Shown here: positions 1 to 8,612 of the stretch, one piece after another | Layout: each line of letters opens with the position of its first letter | How positions within the stretch are numbered: the first letter of the stretch is position 1 | Assembly: GCA_000435755.1 (NCBI GenBank) | Contig: FR889077.1 | Location: 1-23,032, forward strand | DNA: 23,032 bases | Direction of reading: 5' to 3' | From: Clostridium sp. CAG:508 | GTDB taxonomy: Bacteria; Bacillota; Clostridia; TANB77; CAG-508 | The notes under the pieces: model-generated | Seen by the model: only the letters and a program-made list of their open reading frames with translations | Database searches by the model: none | What the model was told of the DNA's origin: nothing | Program-made: the position numbers and the translations under genes

Positions 1-30
1 CATTTATTTTAATTTTAATTTTATTTATTT

Positions 31-2085
31 TTAATTTTCATCTATTGGTCCAAACAGCTCATCAAATTTTGCCTCTAATTCTTTTTGAACATCTGCTGAG
101 AATATTTCATTCTCTTCACTTTCTTGTGGTAGCACTGGAGCATCATCTGCCATTTCGTCTATTGTTTGTTTTTTATTTATTTTCATGTTTTCCATATTTA
201 ATTTATTATTAGATATATTTTCATCATTTATATTGTTTTGTTCTTGTTTATTTATATTTTCCTTTTTATCATCTATATCATCAAATAAATCATCTAATGA
301 TTCAACTTTTAAATCATTTTTCTTACTATTTTCTTCGTCTTCTACATATGGATTATATGGATTGTATTTTCTCCATTTTCCTCTGTCACCAACATTAAAA
401 TCTAAGTGATTTAATGTATATGCTGCTAATTTCTTAGCCATTGGACTTTCAAAATAATAATATTTCTTAGCTTTAACTGGCTTTATTCCTTTTTCATAAA
501 TAATACACTCATCATTATCCATTCTTCTTAATTCATCTGGTGTCATTAAAGCTCTTCCTAATACTTGATCTGATTCACTAATACCTTGTCTATGATAATG
601 TTTATCTCTATTTATTGATGTACTATCTCTTGTTATTGTCTTTTCTCCTAATGCCTTTGAAAAATATTCTACTGTTTTAAATGAGTTACTTCCTAAAAAT
701 ACGTGTGTATCACAGTTACCCATAATTGTTTCATATGATTTTTCATAAACTGCTTCTAATTGATCTAAGTTTTGTAAAATAACACTAAACGAAATACCTC
801 TACTTCTACTTGTTGATATTTTCTTATCAAAGTCTGGTATTTTACCAATATTAGCAAACTCGTCGCAAATAAAGAAAGTTGGCATTTTCAATCTTCCACC
901 ATTTGCATCTGCAAAGTTATATAATTGTTGTATCATTTGTGAGAAGAATATTGTTAATAAAAAGTCATATGCTGTATGTGTATCTGAAGATATAACATAT
1001 ACTGCTGTTTTTTTGCTTCCTATATCTTCAAAATTAATTGTATCTGTAGAAGTTACTTCTGCAATTTCTTTTGAATCAAATTTACCAAGTTTAGATTGTA
1101 ATGAGCTTAGTATTGATCCATATGTTTTTTCTGGTGCTATTTCAATTGATTTATAATTCATTCTTGCTGGATGATCATATGGTAATTGATTCATAAGTTC
1201 TGTTAACAAGTTACTACCACCGTTAGTATTCGCTGCTCTTACTAATTCTGAACAGCTTGCTAAGTTTTGTTCTTCCTCTGGTCTTGTTGCAATTAAATAA
1301 TATATTAATGCTTTTAATAACATTTCTGCCATATCGTCCCAATATGGGTCTGAGCTACTTCCCGCTTCTGATTTTTGTCCTTTTACTATTGTGTTAGCAA
1401 TAACGTCAACATCTATTTCGCTAGATATGTGCATCAATGGGTTATATCCATCACTATTTGCAGGGTTTACTAAATTTAATACTTTTATATCATATCCGTT
1501 TTGTTTTAAAAATCCTGAAGTTTTATCATACAACTCACCCTTTGGATCTGTAAATACATATGAACCTAACATTTGATATGCATTTGGTATTGAATATGAT
1601 GCTGATTTACCAGAACCAGAACCACCGACTACCAATACGTTTACGTTTCCTCTTTTATCAACTGGTAAATAGTGATTTTGAGCTAATAAAATACCTTTAT
1701 TTTTACTTAATACTTGATATTCCTCTCCACCTTCACTCCAGTCACTTGAGCCATGTTCAATGTCCTTATAATCACTTTTAGCTTTTGATCTAAATAATCC
1801 TATTGTTGAGAATACAATATATATAATTGTGTAGTATGCTAATGTTTTAAAAAATGCTCCTATATATTTCTCTCCAAATACTTTTCCAAAAGTATTAAAA
1901 CTTGTAATATTTGAAAATATTTGCTCTATAAATATACTAAAATCAAAAATTCCATTGTTCGTTGATTCAACAATGGAATATGCAATTGGAGAAACTAAGA
2001 TTATTGCTAAAATAATCCATAGAATTCCTATTATTATTAAACTTTTTTTATTATCTTTTAATGTTTTTCTTACTTTCATGTTCAT
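31..2085 (-). CDS. VirD4/TraG-family type IV coupling ATPase
   Basis: 684 aa. Type IV coupling proteins are membrane-anchored ATPases that bring DNA-protein or protein substrates to a type IV secretion channel. Two hydrophobic segments lie at the N-terminus (about 15-37 and 75-97). The cytoplasmic motor domain follows, with Walker A GGSGSGKS (154-161), the family motif FTDPKGE (178-184) and Walker B FFICDEFAN (404-412), followed by SRSRGIS and VILQNLDQLE. After about residue 575 the protein becomes low-complexity and rich in acidic residues, Lys and Asn, a typical place for substrate recognition. The start is ATG at 2085. It is the last visible gene of a minus-strand unit with two small unknown proteins (2113-2978). 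No relaxase, VirB4 or VirB6 gene is in the window, so any secretion machinery would lie beyond the left edge. The family call is secure; whether it serves conjugation or protein export is inference. Confidence 0.93.
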   Translation of the reverse strand: MNMKVRKTLKDNKKSLIIIGILWIILAIILVSPIAYSIVESTNNGIFDFSIFIEQIFSNITSFNTFGKVFGEKYIGAFFKTLAYYTIIYIVFSTIGLFRSKAKSDYKDIEHGSSDWSEGGEEYQVLSKNKGILLAQNHYLPVDKRGNVNVLVVGGSGSGKSASYSIPNAYQMLGSYVFTDPKGELYDKTSGFLKQNGYDIKVLNLVNPANSDGYNPLMHISSEIDVDVIANTIVKGQKSEAGSSSDPYWDDMAEMLLKALIYYLIATRPEEEQNLASCSELVRAANTNGGSNLLTELMNQLPYDHPARMNYKSIEIAPEKTYGSILSSLQSKLGKFDSKEIAEVTSTDTINFEDIGSKKTAVYVISSDTHTAYDFLLTIFFSQMIQQLYNFADANGGRLKMPTFFICDEFANIGKIPDFDKKISTSRSRGISFSVILQNLDQLEAVYEKSYETIMGNCDTHVFLGSNSFKTVEYFSKALGEKTITRDSTSINRDKHYHRQGISESDQVLGRALMTPDELRRMDNDECIIYEKGIKPVKAKKYYYFESPMAKKLAAYTLNHLDFNVGDRGKWRKYNPYNPYVEDEENSKKNDLKVESLDDLFDDIDDKKENINKQEQNNINDENISNNKLNMENMKINKKQTIDEMADDAPVLPQESEENEIFSADVQKELEAKFDELFGPIDEN

Positions 2086-2112
2086 AGATTCCTATCACCT
2101 TTTCATTAGTTT

Positions 2113-2445
2113 TTATCTATCCATTTCTACTTGTTTAATTTTTCCTTTTCTTTCTCTTCTTTGTTCTCTTTGTTTTGAAATAACCTCATATGCTCTTGGA
2201 TTTTTCATAGTTTTAGTTTCATTTGCTGTTACTAATTTACTACTATTTCCACTTTTTTCTACATATCCATTTTCAACACCAATTCCCATTTCTCCTTGTG
2301 TTTGAATATGATCTTTTAATACTGTGTCTAGAGTTTGACCTACTTCAATTTCATATTTATTTTCACGTGTATTGAATACTATTCCCATTCCTGTTACTTC
2401 TGTTTTGATTTGGTTATTTTCTGAACGTACAGTTGTACTACTCAT
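2113..2445 (-). CDS. Unrecognised 110-aa protein in coupling-ATPase unit
   Basis: I do not recognise this family. It has no signal peptide or membrane segment. The N-terminal two thirds looks like a small beta-rich domain (for example NKYEIEVGQTLDTVLKDHI at about 29-47). The tail is strongly basic, with a QREQRRERKGK run near the C-terminus that could contact nucleic acid or act as a charged docking tail (inference). It is the middle gene of a three-gene minus-strand unit: 14 nt separate it from the 172-aa gene upstream, and 27 nt from the VirD4/TraG-type gene downstream. That spacing suggests co-transcription and a role around the coupling ATPase, for instance as an accessory or substrate. 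The start is ATG at 2445 with a GGAG-like RBS just upstream. Confidence 0.75.
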   Translation of the reverse strand: MSSTTVRSENNQIKTEVTGMGIVFNTRENKYEIEVGQTLDTVLKDHIQTQGEMGIGVENGYVEKSGNSSKLVTANETKTMKNPRAYEVISKQREQRRERKGKIKQVEMDR

Positions 2446-2459
2446 ATAAATACTCCCTT

Positions 2460-2978
2460 CTATTCTTTACTCTCTCTAATTTCAAATGCAAAATATGATT
2501 TGTATGGTTTTAATTTGCATTTACCTTTTACTTCATTTGTTTCTTCATCAAAATATAAAATTGGTTTGATTTCTTCTGTTGTTTCTGGATCTATTATTGA
2601 TATAGGCCTCTTTAAATCAGGTGTATATCTAAACTCTTTATATTCTTGTTCTTGCTCTGAATATAAAGTATCAAACTTAATTGGTATAGGACGTTTAGCT
2701 ATTTTTACTTTGTCCTCCTCTAAAAGTCCCATGTTAATAACTACTCTATCTTGCCCAAAAGATAAAATTACTAATTCTTCCTCATTTTCTGGTTCATCAA
2801 CAAAAAATGTTTTCTTTTTTAAATTTCCATTTAATTCTTCAGCATACTCTAAACGTTGTACTGTAAATTTTGGATACTCTTGTAATAATTCTCTTGGTGT
2901 TTTGTTCACCCTATAAATTACTGTATTTACTCCTTGAGGATCTGTAATACTAAAGTGTTTACCTTGTATTTTGTCCAT
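2460..2978 (-). CDS. Unrecognised 172-aa acidic protein, first gene of coupling-ATPase unit
   Basis: No family recognised. The protein is soluble in appearance, with no hydrophobic segment, and is rich in Glu, Lys and Asp in short alternating hydrophobic/charged stretches suggesting a beta-rich fold (for example EELVILSFGQDRVVINMG in the middle). The ATG start at 2978 follows a good AAGGAG RBS at suitable spacing. It is the first gene after a perfect-consensus promoter (3054-3082), with the 110-aa gene and the VirD4/TraG-type ATPase gene behind it. The function is probably tied to the coupling ATPase by operon position only; nothing in the sequence proves it. Confidence 0.78.
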   Translation of the reverse strand: MDKIQGKHFSITDPQGVNTVIYRVNKTPRELLQEYPKFTVQRLEYAEELNGNLKKKTFFVDEPENEEELVILSFGQDRVVINMGLLEEDKVKIAKRPIPIKFDTLYSEQEQEYKEFRYTPDLKRPISIIDPETTEEIKPILYFDEETNEVKGKCKLKPYKSYFAFEIRESKE

Positions 2979-3006
2979 CTTTTATACTCCTTTTTCTATG
3001 AATTGT

Positions 3007-3035
3007 AGTATAATACATAGTTTGTCTTTTGTTAA
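3007..3035 (-). promoter_or_regulatory. Second, tandem sigma-A-like promoter
   Basis: On the minus strand, TTAACA (3030-3035), a 17-nt spacer and TATACT (3007-3012). It lies inside the leader of the stronger promoter at 3054-3082. Its transcript would start near 3000, leaving about 20 nt that still include the AAGGAG RBS of the 172-aa gene. The match is imperfect and could be chance in AT-rich DNA. Confidence 0.45.
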
Positions 3036-3053
3036 ATTTCATCACTACATTAA

Positions 3054-3082
3054 ATTATAGTACATTTTTAGCAATATGTCAA
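3054..3082 (-). promoter_or_regulatory. Perfect sigma-A promoter of the coupling-ATPase unit
   Basis: On the minus strand, TTGACA (3077-3082) is followed by a 17-nt spacer and TATAAT (3054-3059), an exact match to the consensus. The predicted start near 3047 gives a leader of about 70 nt before the 172-aa gene. It lies 24 nt downstream of the DnaJ-like stop codon, with no terminator visible between them, so read-through from that gene is also possible. Confidence 0.8.
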
Positions 3083-3106
3083 CCTTTTCGAGCGATAAAA
3101 CTTATG

Positions 3107-4012
3107 TTAACTATGTATTTCTCTTGGATTATATTTTGATATTTTCTTTAATTGTTCAAATAATTTCTTTTCTTCCTCTGTTATATCAGTAGGATTCATT
3201 ATTTGAATATTTATAATTAAATCTCCTCTACCACCTTTTCCGTCAAGGTACCCCTTTTCTTTAAGTTTTAAGCTTTCTCCACATTGTGTTCCTTGTGGTA
3301 TATATAGTAATATTTCTTCATCAATAGAGGAAATATTTAATTTTGTTCCTAAAGCAGCTTCCCAAGGTGTTACATATAAATTCTTAATTAAATCAACACC
3401 ATTTAATGTAAACTTTTTATCATTTTCTATATGAATTCTTACTAATAAATCTCCAGCTTTTCCTCCGTTTTCCCCTGGTTTTCCTTGCCCCATTAAACGT
3501 ATTTTTTCTTCATTTCTAATTCCAGCTGGTATCTTTATATTAAATTCTCTCATTTTTCCATTTACAGCTCTTAATGCTAGCTTTTTTTCTACTCCATAAA
3601 ATGCATCAAATATAGATACTGTGATTTCAGTTTCTATATTTTCTCCTTTTATAGGAGCTTTGCCACCATTTATATCTTCACTTTTAGCTTTATTATTTTT
3701 AATTTCACCAAAAAACATTTGAAAAAACTCAGCAAATGCAGACTTCTTTTCTTTTTTAGCTTGTCCTCTATTTTTCTGCTTTTTACCTATACGAGAATTC
3801 CACATTTTATCATATTTTCTTCTTGTAGAAGTATTTGACAAAGTTTTATATGCTTCATTTATGTCTTTAAATCTTTCTTCTGAAAAATTACTGGTAGTAT
3901 TAATATCCGGATGATATTTTTTCGCCTGTTCTCTATATGCTTGCTTTATTTGTTCTGTTGTTACATTACTGTTTGGCAACCCCAATATCTTATAATAATC
4001 TTTGAAAATCAT
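3107..4012 (-). CDS. DnaJ-family co-chaperone lacking the zinc finger (CbpA-like)
   Basis: 301 aa. J-domain proteins stimulate the ATPase of DnaK and deliver clients to it. The J-domain occupies about residues 1-70, with the essential HPD triplet at 34-36 and the typical helix IV ending (YDKMW). Residues 75-125 are a basic, Phe-containing linker instead of a clear Gly/Phe region. From about 125 on lies the DnaJ C-terminal substrate-binding region (IKIPAGIRNEEKIRLMGQGK and a second beta domain). The four CxxCxGxG repeats of true DnaJ are absent, so this is a type II (CbpA/DnaJB-like) protein; the main dnaJ is expected elsewhere. The ATG at 4012 is preceded by an AGGGGG RBS 8 nt upstream. It sits between ddl and the coupling-ATPase unit in the same orientation. 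Confidence 0.9.
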   Translation of the reverse strand: MIFKDYYKILGLPNSNVTTEQIKQAYREQAKKYHPDINTTSNFSEERFKDINEAYKTLSNTSTRRKYDKMWNSRIGKKQKNRGQAKKEKKSAFAEFFQMFFGEIKNNKAKSEDINGGKAPIKGENIETEITVSIFDAFYGVEKKLALRAVNGKMREFNIKIPAGIRNEEKIRLMGQGKPGENGGKAGDLLVRIHIENDKKFTLNGVDLIKNLYVTPWEAALGTKLNISSIDEEILLYIPQGTQCGESLKLKEKGYLDGKGGRGDLIINIQIMNPTDITEEEKKLFEQLKKISKYNPREIHS

Positions 4013-4066
4013 TTAGATTTCCCCCTAGTATGCCCTCTAATTTCTCTGTCTTTTGTTATGTGCCAT

Positions 4067-4095
4067 ATTATATCATATATTTTTAGCGTTTTAAA
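4067..4095 (-). promoter_or_regulatory. Probable promoter of the DnaJ-like gene
   Basis: On the minus strand, TGATATAAT gives a perfect TATAAT -10 (4067-4072) with an extended TGn. The -35 position, 17 nt upstream, is a weak TTTAAA (4090-4095). It lies in the 88-nt gap between ddl and the DnaJ-like gene. Confidence 0.45.
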
Positions 4096-4100
4096 TAGTT

Positions 4101-5147
4101 TTAAGCCAATTCTATTAAATTATCTAGCAATTTTGAATATGGTATTCCACATTCTTCCCATAGTTTTGGATACATACTAATTTGAGTAAAGCCTGGCAAA
4201 GTATTTATTTCATTTATACATACTTTGTTGTCACTTTTTCTGATAAAGAAATCTACTCTTGCTAATCCTTTTCCATCAACAGCTTTGAAGGCTTTTATTG
4301 CTAATTTTTTAATTTCTTCTTGTTTTTCTTTTTCAACTTCCGCAGGAATAACTACTCTAGATTGTGCATTATTATATTTTGCATCAAATGTATAAAAGTC
4401 CTCTGCTGGCAAAATTTCTCCTACGCAAGTAGCTTTTACGTCTGTGTTTCCAATTACAGCACATTCAACTTCTCTTCCTATTATTTCTTCTTCTATTAGA
4501 ATTTTAGTATCATATTTACTTGCATACTCAATAGCTTGCTTTAATTCTTCAATGTTTTCCGCTTTCTTTATTCCAACTGATGAACCTGAATTAGATGGCT
4601 TAACAAAAACTGGTAATCCTAATTTACTTTCTATTTTCTTACAAATTTGATCTAAATCTAATGTTTCTTCATCAAAGTTTTTATGAACATATGTATATTT
4701 TCCCTTTTCAGCCTTTACATAAGCATAGTCTGCTTGAGGAATTTGTGCTTTATCAAATACTATTTTTGCATACACTTTATCCATACAAATGCTTGAACTA
4801 AGTACTTTGCAACCTACATATTTAATTTTTAATAATTCTAATAATCCTTGGATTGTTCCATCCTCTCCATACAAACCATGTAATACAGGAAATGCTATGT
4901 CCAAACTTTTTAAGCATTCAAATTCATTTTCTATTTTTTCTAATTCTGTTATTTCATCTCCAACATGTAATGGTATAATGTCATTTACTGGTTTTGTATA
5001 TTTATACCATTCTCCACTTTTGCTAATATATATTGGTAGAATTTCGTATTTTTGTTTATCTAAATTAGAAATTATTGAAGTTCCTGAAGATATAGAAACC
5101 TCATGTTCTGTAGACATTCCTCCAAATATAACACCTATTTTTTTCAT
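4101..5147 (-). CDS. ddl: D-alanine--D-alanine ligase
   Basis: 348 aa from the ATG at 5147. It makes the D-Ala-D-Ala dipeptide that MurF adds to the peptidoglycan precursor, in the cytosol with ATP. ATP-grasp landmarks in order: EHEVS (14-18), LHGLYGEDGTIQG (89-101), KPSNSGSSVG (183-192), the omega-loop region FYTFDAKYNN (251-260) and the Mg-binding INEINTLPGFT (311-321). The DAKY-type omega loop is of the normal Ddl kind, so I see no reason to call a VanA-type D-lactate ligase. An in-frame ATG upstream (5171) would overlap murF and lacks an RBS; the chosen ATG has AGAGAGG 8 nt before it. It starts 17 nt after the murF stop, so the two are co-transcribed. Confidence 0.95.
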   Translation of the reverse strand: MKKIGVIFGGMSTEHEVSISSGTSIISNLDKQKYEILPIYISKSGEWYKYTKPVNDIIPLHVGDEITELEKIENEFECLKSLDIAFPVLHGLYGEDGTIQGLLELLKIKYVGCKVLSSSICMDKVYAKIVFDKAQIPQADYAYVKAEKGKYTYVHKNFDEETLDLDQICKKIESKLGLPVFVKPSNSGSSVGIKKAENIEELKQAIEYASKYDTKILIEEEIIGREVECAVIGNTDVKATCVGEILPAEDFYTFDAKYNNAQSRVVIPAEVEKEKQEEIKKLAIKAFKAVDGKGLARVDFFIRKSDNKVCINEINTLPGFTQISMYPKLWEECGIPYSKLLDNLIELA

Positions 5148-5164
5148 AAATTTTTCCTCTCTTT

Positions 5165-6544
5165 CTAACAAATAGCTTCACAAATTTCTGTAAATTTCAT
5201 ATAATTTGATGCTTTTATTAATACAACATCATCTTTTTGTAATCTTTCATTTAATAATTTTATTGCTTCTTCATTTGAATTACAAATGTATGTATTCTCT
5301 ATTCCATTTTCTTTGGCTTTATTTATTAAACTTTTTACCTCTGTTCCTACACAAATAAGAATATCAATATTATCTTGTGCAACAACTTCTCCAATTTTTT
5401 CATGTATTTCTTGACTGTATTCTCCTAATTCTCCCATATCTCCTAATACAGCTATTTTCCTTGGATTAGGTAATTTGCTCATATAATCCAAAGCAGCTTT
5501 CATTGAATCATAATTTGCGTTATAACAGTCATTTATAACCATAGCTCCACATTTTGCTTGTTTTATTTCCATTCTTTTCTTAGTAAGTTCAAAATTTTCT
5601 ATTCCTTTTAATGCCCTTTCAATTGGAATTTCAAATACTTTTGCAACACTTAAAGCACATAAACTATTTGATACAAAATGTTCTCCTCCAACTGGAATAT
5701 GTACATTATATGTTTTGGAATCTATAACTGCTTCACAATCTGTTCCATTTTCATGGAATATTGCATTTTTTCCTATAATCATACTTCCTGCTTGTGTTCC
5801 ATATGTAATAACATTATATTTTCCTTTTTCTTTTTCATACCACGCATTTAATAAATCATTATCATAATTTATGATTACTGTTCCATTTTTATTTAGTCCC
5901 TCAAGTATTTCAAGTTTCGCTTTTAATATATTTTCCCTCGAGCCTAAAAGTCCAATATGTGCTGTTCCTATATTTGTAATAATTGCAACATCTGGTTTTG
6001 CGATTCTAGAAAGCAAACTTATTTCTCCAAATGAGTTCATTCCCATTTCAAGCACCATTACTTCTTCATCTTTTAAACTAAGTAATGTAAGTGGCATGCC
6101 TATTTCGTTGTTATAATTTCCTTGTGTTTTTAGCACTTTATATTTTTGTGAAATTACACTTGCTACCATATCTTTTGTGCTTGTTTTCCCTACACTTCCT
6201 GTAATTGCAACAACTGGAATGTTACACATGCTTCTTTTATATGCTGCTAATTCTTGTAAACATTTTACTGTGTTCTCTACTAAAACTATTGTTGCTTCTG
6301 GGTATTTTTTTAATATTTCGTTTGAAATTTCTACATCCTGTAAAATACATGCTATAGCACCTTTTTCTAGTGCTTGTTCATATAGGTTACTACCATTAAA
6401 ATTTTCACCTTGAATTCCCAAATAAATTTCACCTTTATTTAGAATTCTTGTATCTTTGCATAATTTGTCAAAAACTAAATTTTCATCACCTTGAATTAAC
6501 TTTCCATTGCATTTCTCTATTATATCTTTAATTGTTATTTCCAT
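5165..6544 (-). CDS. murF: UDP-MurNAc-tripeptide--D-Ala-D-Ala ligase
   Basis: 459 aa, the usual length. It catalyses ATP-dependent addition of D-Ala-D-Ala to UDP-MurNAc-tripeptide, the last cytosolic Mur ligase step. The N-terminal domain (1-105) binds the UDP substrate. The central domain has the P-loop GSVGKTST (116-123), the NIGTAHIG motif (191-198) and the ENILKAKLEI region with the expected modified Lys. The MurF signature DCYNANYDS lies at 339-347 at the start of the C-terminal domain. The ATG at 6544 has an AGAAGGT RBS. A promoter (6571-6600) sits upstream, and ddl follows after 17 nt, so enzyme and substrate-maker are made together. Confidence 0.95.
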   Translation of the reverse strand: MEITIKDIIEKCNGKLIQGDENLVFDKLCKDTRILNKGEIYLGIQGENFNGSNLYEQALEKGAIACILQDVEISNEILKKYPEATIVLVENTVKCLQELAAYKRSMCNIPVVAITGSVGKTSTKDMVASVISQKYKVLKTQGNYNNEIGMPLTLLSLKDEEVMVLEMGMNSFGEISLLSRIAKPDVAIITNIGTAHIGLLGSRENILKAKLEILEGLNKNGTVIINYDNDLLNAWYEKEKGKYNVITYGTQAGSMIIGKNAIFHENGTDCEAVIDSKTYNVHIPVGGEHFVSNSLCALSVAKVFEIPIERALKGIENFELTKKRMEIKQAKCGAMVINDCYNANYDSMKAALDYMSKLPNPRKIAVLGDMGELGEYSQEIHEKIGEVVAQDNIDILICVGTEVKSLINKAKENGIENTYICNSNEEAIKLLNERLQKDDVVLIKASNYMKFTEICEAIC

Positions 6545-6570
6545 ATTTCTACCTTCTTCTTTTTTTATTT

Positions 6571-6600
6571 ATTATATTCCAATTTATATAATTTTTGCAA
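6571..6600 (-). promoter_or_regulatory. Probable murF-ddl promoter
   Basis: On the minus strand, TTGCAA (6595-6600), an 18-nt spacer and a perfect TATAAT (6571-6576). The predicted transcript starts near 6564, about 20 nt before the ATG. The promoter lies just downstream of the ypeB terminator hairpin (6613-6649), as expected for a new transcription unit. Confidence 0.55.
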
Positions 6601-6612
6601 TAAATTTACTCG

Positions 6613-6649
6613 AAAAAATCGCCTTAGTTTTATACTAAAGCGATTTTTT
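6613..6649 (-). terminator. Terminator of sleB-ypeB
   Basis: Inverted repeat: AAAAAATCGC-c-TTAGT, a 5-nt loop, then ACTAA-a-GCGATTTTTT, with one mismatch. A-tract and T-tract on the two sides make it Rho-independent in form in both directions. It separates ypeB from the murF promoter. Confidence 0.8.
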
Positions 6650-6724
6650 TCAAATTACTGAGCTGTTCTATTAGCAATTTCTATTGCTTTTGTAACAATG
6701 TTACCGCAAGTTTTTAATGACGTA

Positions 6725-8104
6725 TTAATGTGTTAATGTTCCATTTGGTGTATTGGTTATTACCAAAATATCTTGTTCTTCTCCTGTTTTAGCATTTATA
6801 TATACTAAAAAGTCTGTATCATCAACTTTTCCTTTAAACTCCCAACATAATACTTCAGTTTTCCACTCAGTTGGAATTATTGCTAAATTTTCACTTAAAA
6901 TTTCTATTTTTGAATTTAAATCTTTTTTAGCTTGCTCTTTTGTTATTTTCACATCTGATATATTTCTTTTTTCATGGCTATTTAAATATCCTGTTGTCTC
7001 AATTCCCATTATTTCTCCATTATCCAGAGCAACTTTTAATTTGATTAAATCTGGGTATACTGTTACTCCATCTTGTTCATATGCATAGTTTATTGTCACA
7101 ATTCCATCTTGTTTTAAATAATAGGTTTCTTTCATATCATCAAATCCACGAGATTTTAAAAAGTCTTTTCCTATTTCGTCAGCTCTTTTTTGTGTTACAC
7201 TTTCTGCTTGAATATCTCTGTTATAGTTCATAAATACTACATGTCCACCTTTTTCAGAAATAGATATTACCATATTTGAATTTGTTTCTCCATTTACTTT
7301 TACACTAAAATCAAATGTTGGCATATTAGTGTTTTCGGATTTTCCCGTTGAAGTTATTTCTTGAACTTTGTCTTCTCCAATAAATTTTTTAGCAATTTCT
7401 TGTGCTTTTTGTTCATCTATATTATCACCTGTTAGACCTTTCTTTTCTTTGCTAGTTATGTGTTCAGAAAATGCTCCATCATAAATTAATCCCGAATATT
7501 CGTGGAAGTTTTGCTCCATATTACTAAAACTACTTTTTGAAATATTGCTAACCTCTTGCGCAAAAGCAACACTTCCTTTTTTAGTTAATTCTCCCCAACT
7601 AATTCTTCCACTTCCTATATCTGCGGATAATTGGTCTAAAGTGTTTTTTAATTGTACGCTATAATTATGCAATTCTTTTAAATTATCTAAATCCTCTTGT
7701 GTTAATTTTTCATTTTTTATATTTTTTCTAGATAATGAAAAACTATAATCACTCACTTGGTTTAAAAATTTTGCTGTATTCTCAAGTTCTACCGATTCTA
7801 TAGGTAATCTTGACAAATACACTTGTGCTAAATTGGCTTCTTTCCATACATTTGTTAATGTTTCTGCTCCATGTTCTGAGGTACTTGATATAAGTGATTT
7901 TGCCAAATATGTTTCCACATCTTGTACGTAATTTACTAATTCATAAAAAGCCATATTATATTGGTTTTCTGAAGCTTGTCTATAGTCTACTTGTTTTTTA
8001 TAAATCCATATTCCCATTGCTATTATTATAGCAAATAAAACTACTACAACACTAAGCATGTGTCTATCTTTTAATCTGTTTTTCCAATCTACTAATTTAT
8101 TCAT
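6725..8104 (-). CDS. ypeB: YpeB-like spore germination protein
   Basis: 459 aa. In Bacillus, YpeB is needed for stable deposition of the cortex-lytic enzyme SleB in the dormant spore, and the two depend on each other. One N-terminal membrane segment (about 17-35) is followed by a helical domain (about 45-205) and then PepSY-like repeats, ending in the typical YpeB tail (FLVYINAKTGEEQDI, close to the C-terminus). The ATG at 8104 is preceded by AAGGAAG. It begins 16 nt after sleB, the usual order of the pair, so both should be made in the forespore from the sigma-G-like promoter upstream of sleB. The length and ending match known YpeB, so the gene looks complete. Confidence 0.93.
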   Translation of the reverse strand: MNKLVDWKNRLKDRHMLSVVVVLFAIIIAMGIWIYKKQVDYRQASENQYNMAFYELVNYVQDVETYLAKSLISSTSEHGAETLTNVWKEANLAQVYLSRLPIESVELENTAKFLNQVSDYSFSLSRKNIKNEKLTQEDLDNLKELHNYSVQLKNTLDQLSADIGSGRISWGELTKKGSVAFAQEVSNISKSSFSNMEQNFHEYSGLIYDGAFSEHITSKEKKGLTGDNIDEQKAQEIAKKFIGEDKVQEITSTGKSENTNMPTFDFSVKVNGETNSNMVISISEKGGHVVFMNYNRDIQAESVTQKRADEIGKDFLKSRGFDDMKETYYLKQDGIVTINYAYEQDGVTVYPDLIKLKVALDNGEIMGIETTGYLNSHEKRNISDVKITKEQAKKDLNSKIEILSENLAIIPTEWKTEVLCWEFKGKVDDTDFLVYINAKTGEEQDILVITNTPNGTLTH

Positions 8105-8120
8105 TTTTTATCTTCCTTTC

Positions 8121-8585
8121 TTATTTACAAAATCTATGTTTTCCAATAGTTTTTATAAGAGGTCTTGACCAAATCCACTTGTTTGTCGCAGTGGCAGGAT
8201 TAAAATAATATACAGCTCCACCAGTTGGATCCCACCCATTCATTGCATCTCTTGCTGCTTTCATTACAGTTGCTTCATCCTCCATAGCTTGATTTATTTG
8301 TCCGTCAGCCACTGCCGTAAAAGCACCCGACTGATAAATTACTCCTGCAATAGTATTTGGAAACCTTGAGTCTTTTACTCTGTTTAATATCACTGCTCCA
8401 ATTGCCACTTGTCCTTCATAAGGTTCTCCTCTTGCTTCCCCATTTATTGCTCTTGCAAGAAGTTGTATATCTGAGTTACTACCACTACTTGCAGCTTGCA
8501 CTTCTTCCTTTGGTAACATATTTATTACATAAATAATAAGAAATATTAAAGCTATAAAAATGCTAAAAATCAATTTTTTTCTCAT
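8121..8585 (-). CDS. sleB: Spore cortex-lytic enzyme SleB-like (hydrolase_2 domain)
   Basis: 154 aa from the ATG at 8585. SleB is a lytic transglycosylase that degrades spore cortex peptidoglycan during germination. A signal/anchor segment lies at about 4-23. The catalytic domain begins near residue 38, with the hallmark NGEARGEPYEGQVAIGAV; Glu50 aligns with the known catalytic Glu. It ends with the typical YYFNPATATN and GKHRFCK. The N-terminal peptidoglycan-binding domain of Bacillus SleB is absent, so this is a minimal, exported version; CwlJ lacks a signal peptide, which favours SleB. I chose this ATG because AGGAG precedes it by 6 nt; the earlier in-frame ATG (8624) has no RBS and lies upstream of the likely transcript start. 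Confidence 0.92.
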   Translation of the reverse strand: MRKKLIFSIFIALIFLIIYVINMLPKEEVQAASSGSNSDIQLLARAINGEARGEPYEGQVAIGAVILNRVKDSRFPNTIAGVIYQSGAFTAVADGQINQAMEDEATVMKAARDAMNGWDPTGGAVYYFNPATATNKWIWSRPLIKTIGKHRFCK

Positions 8586-8612
8586 AATAAACTCCTGAAT
8601 TTTTGTTATTGG

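Noticed and set aside
1..30. CAT at 1-3 as the start codon of a further minus-strand gene
   Set aside because: No RBS-like purine-rich GGAG sequence precedes it, and no coding sequence is visible beyond the edge.
3083..3106. Terminator between the DnaJ-like gene and the coupling-ATPase promoter
   Set aside because: No inverted repeat with a T-tract is present in this gap.
4101..5147. VanA-type D-Ala-D-Lac ligase instead of Ddl
   Set aside because: The omega-loop region has the DAKYN-type sequence of ordinary Ddl, and the gene sits with murF, without vanH or vanX neighbours.
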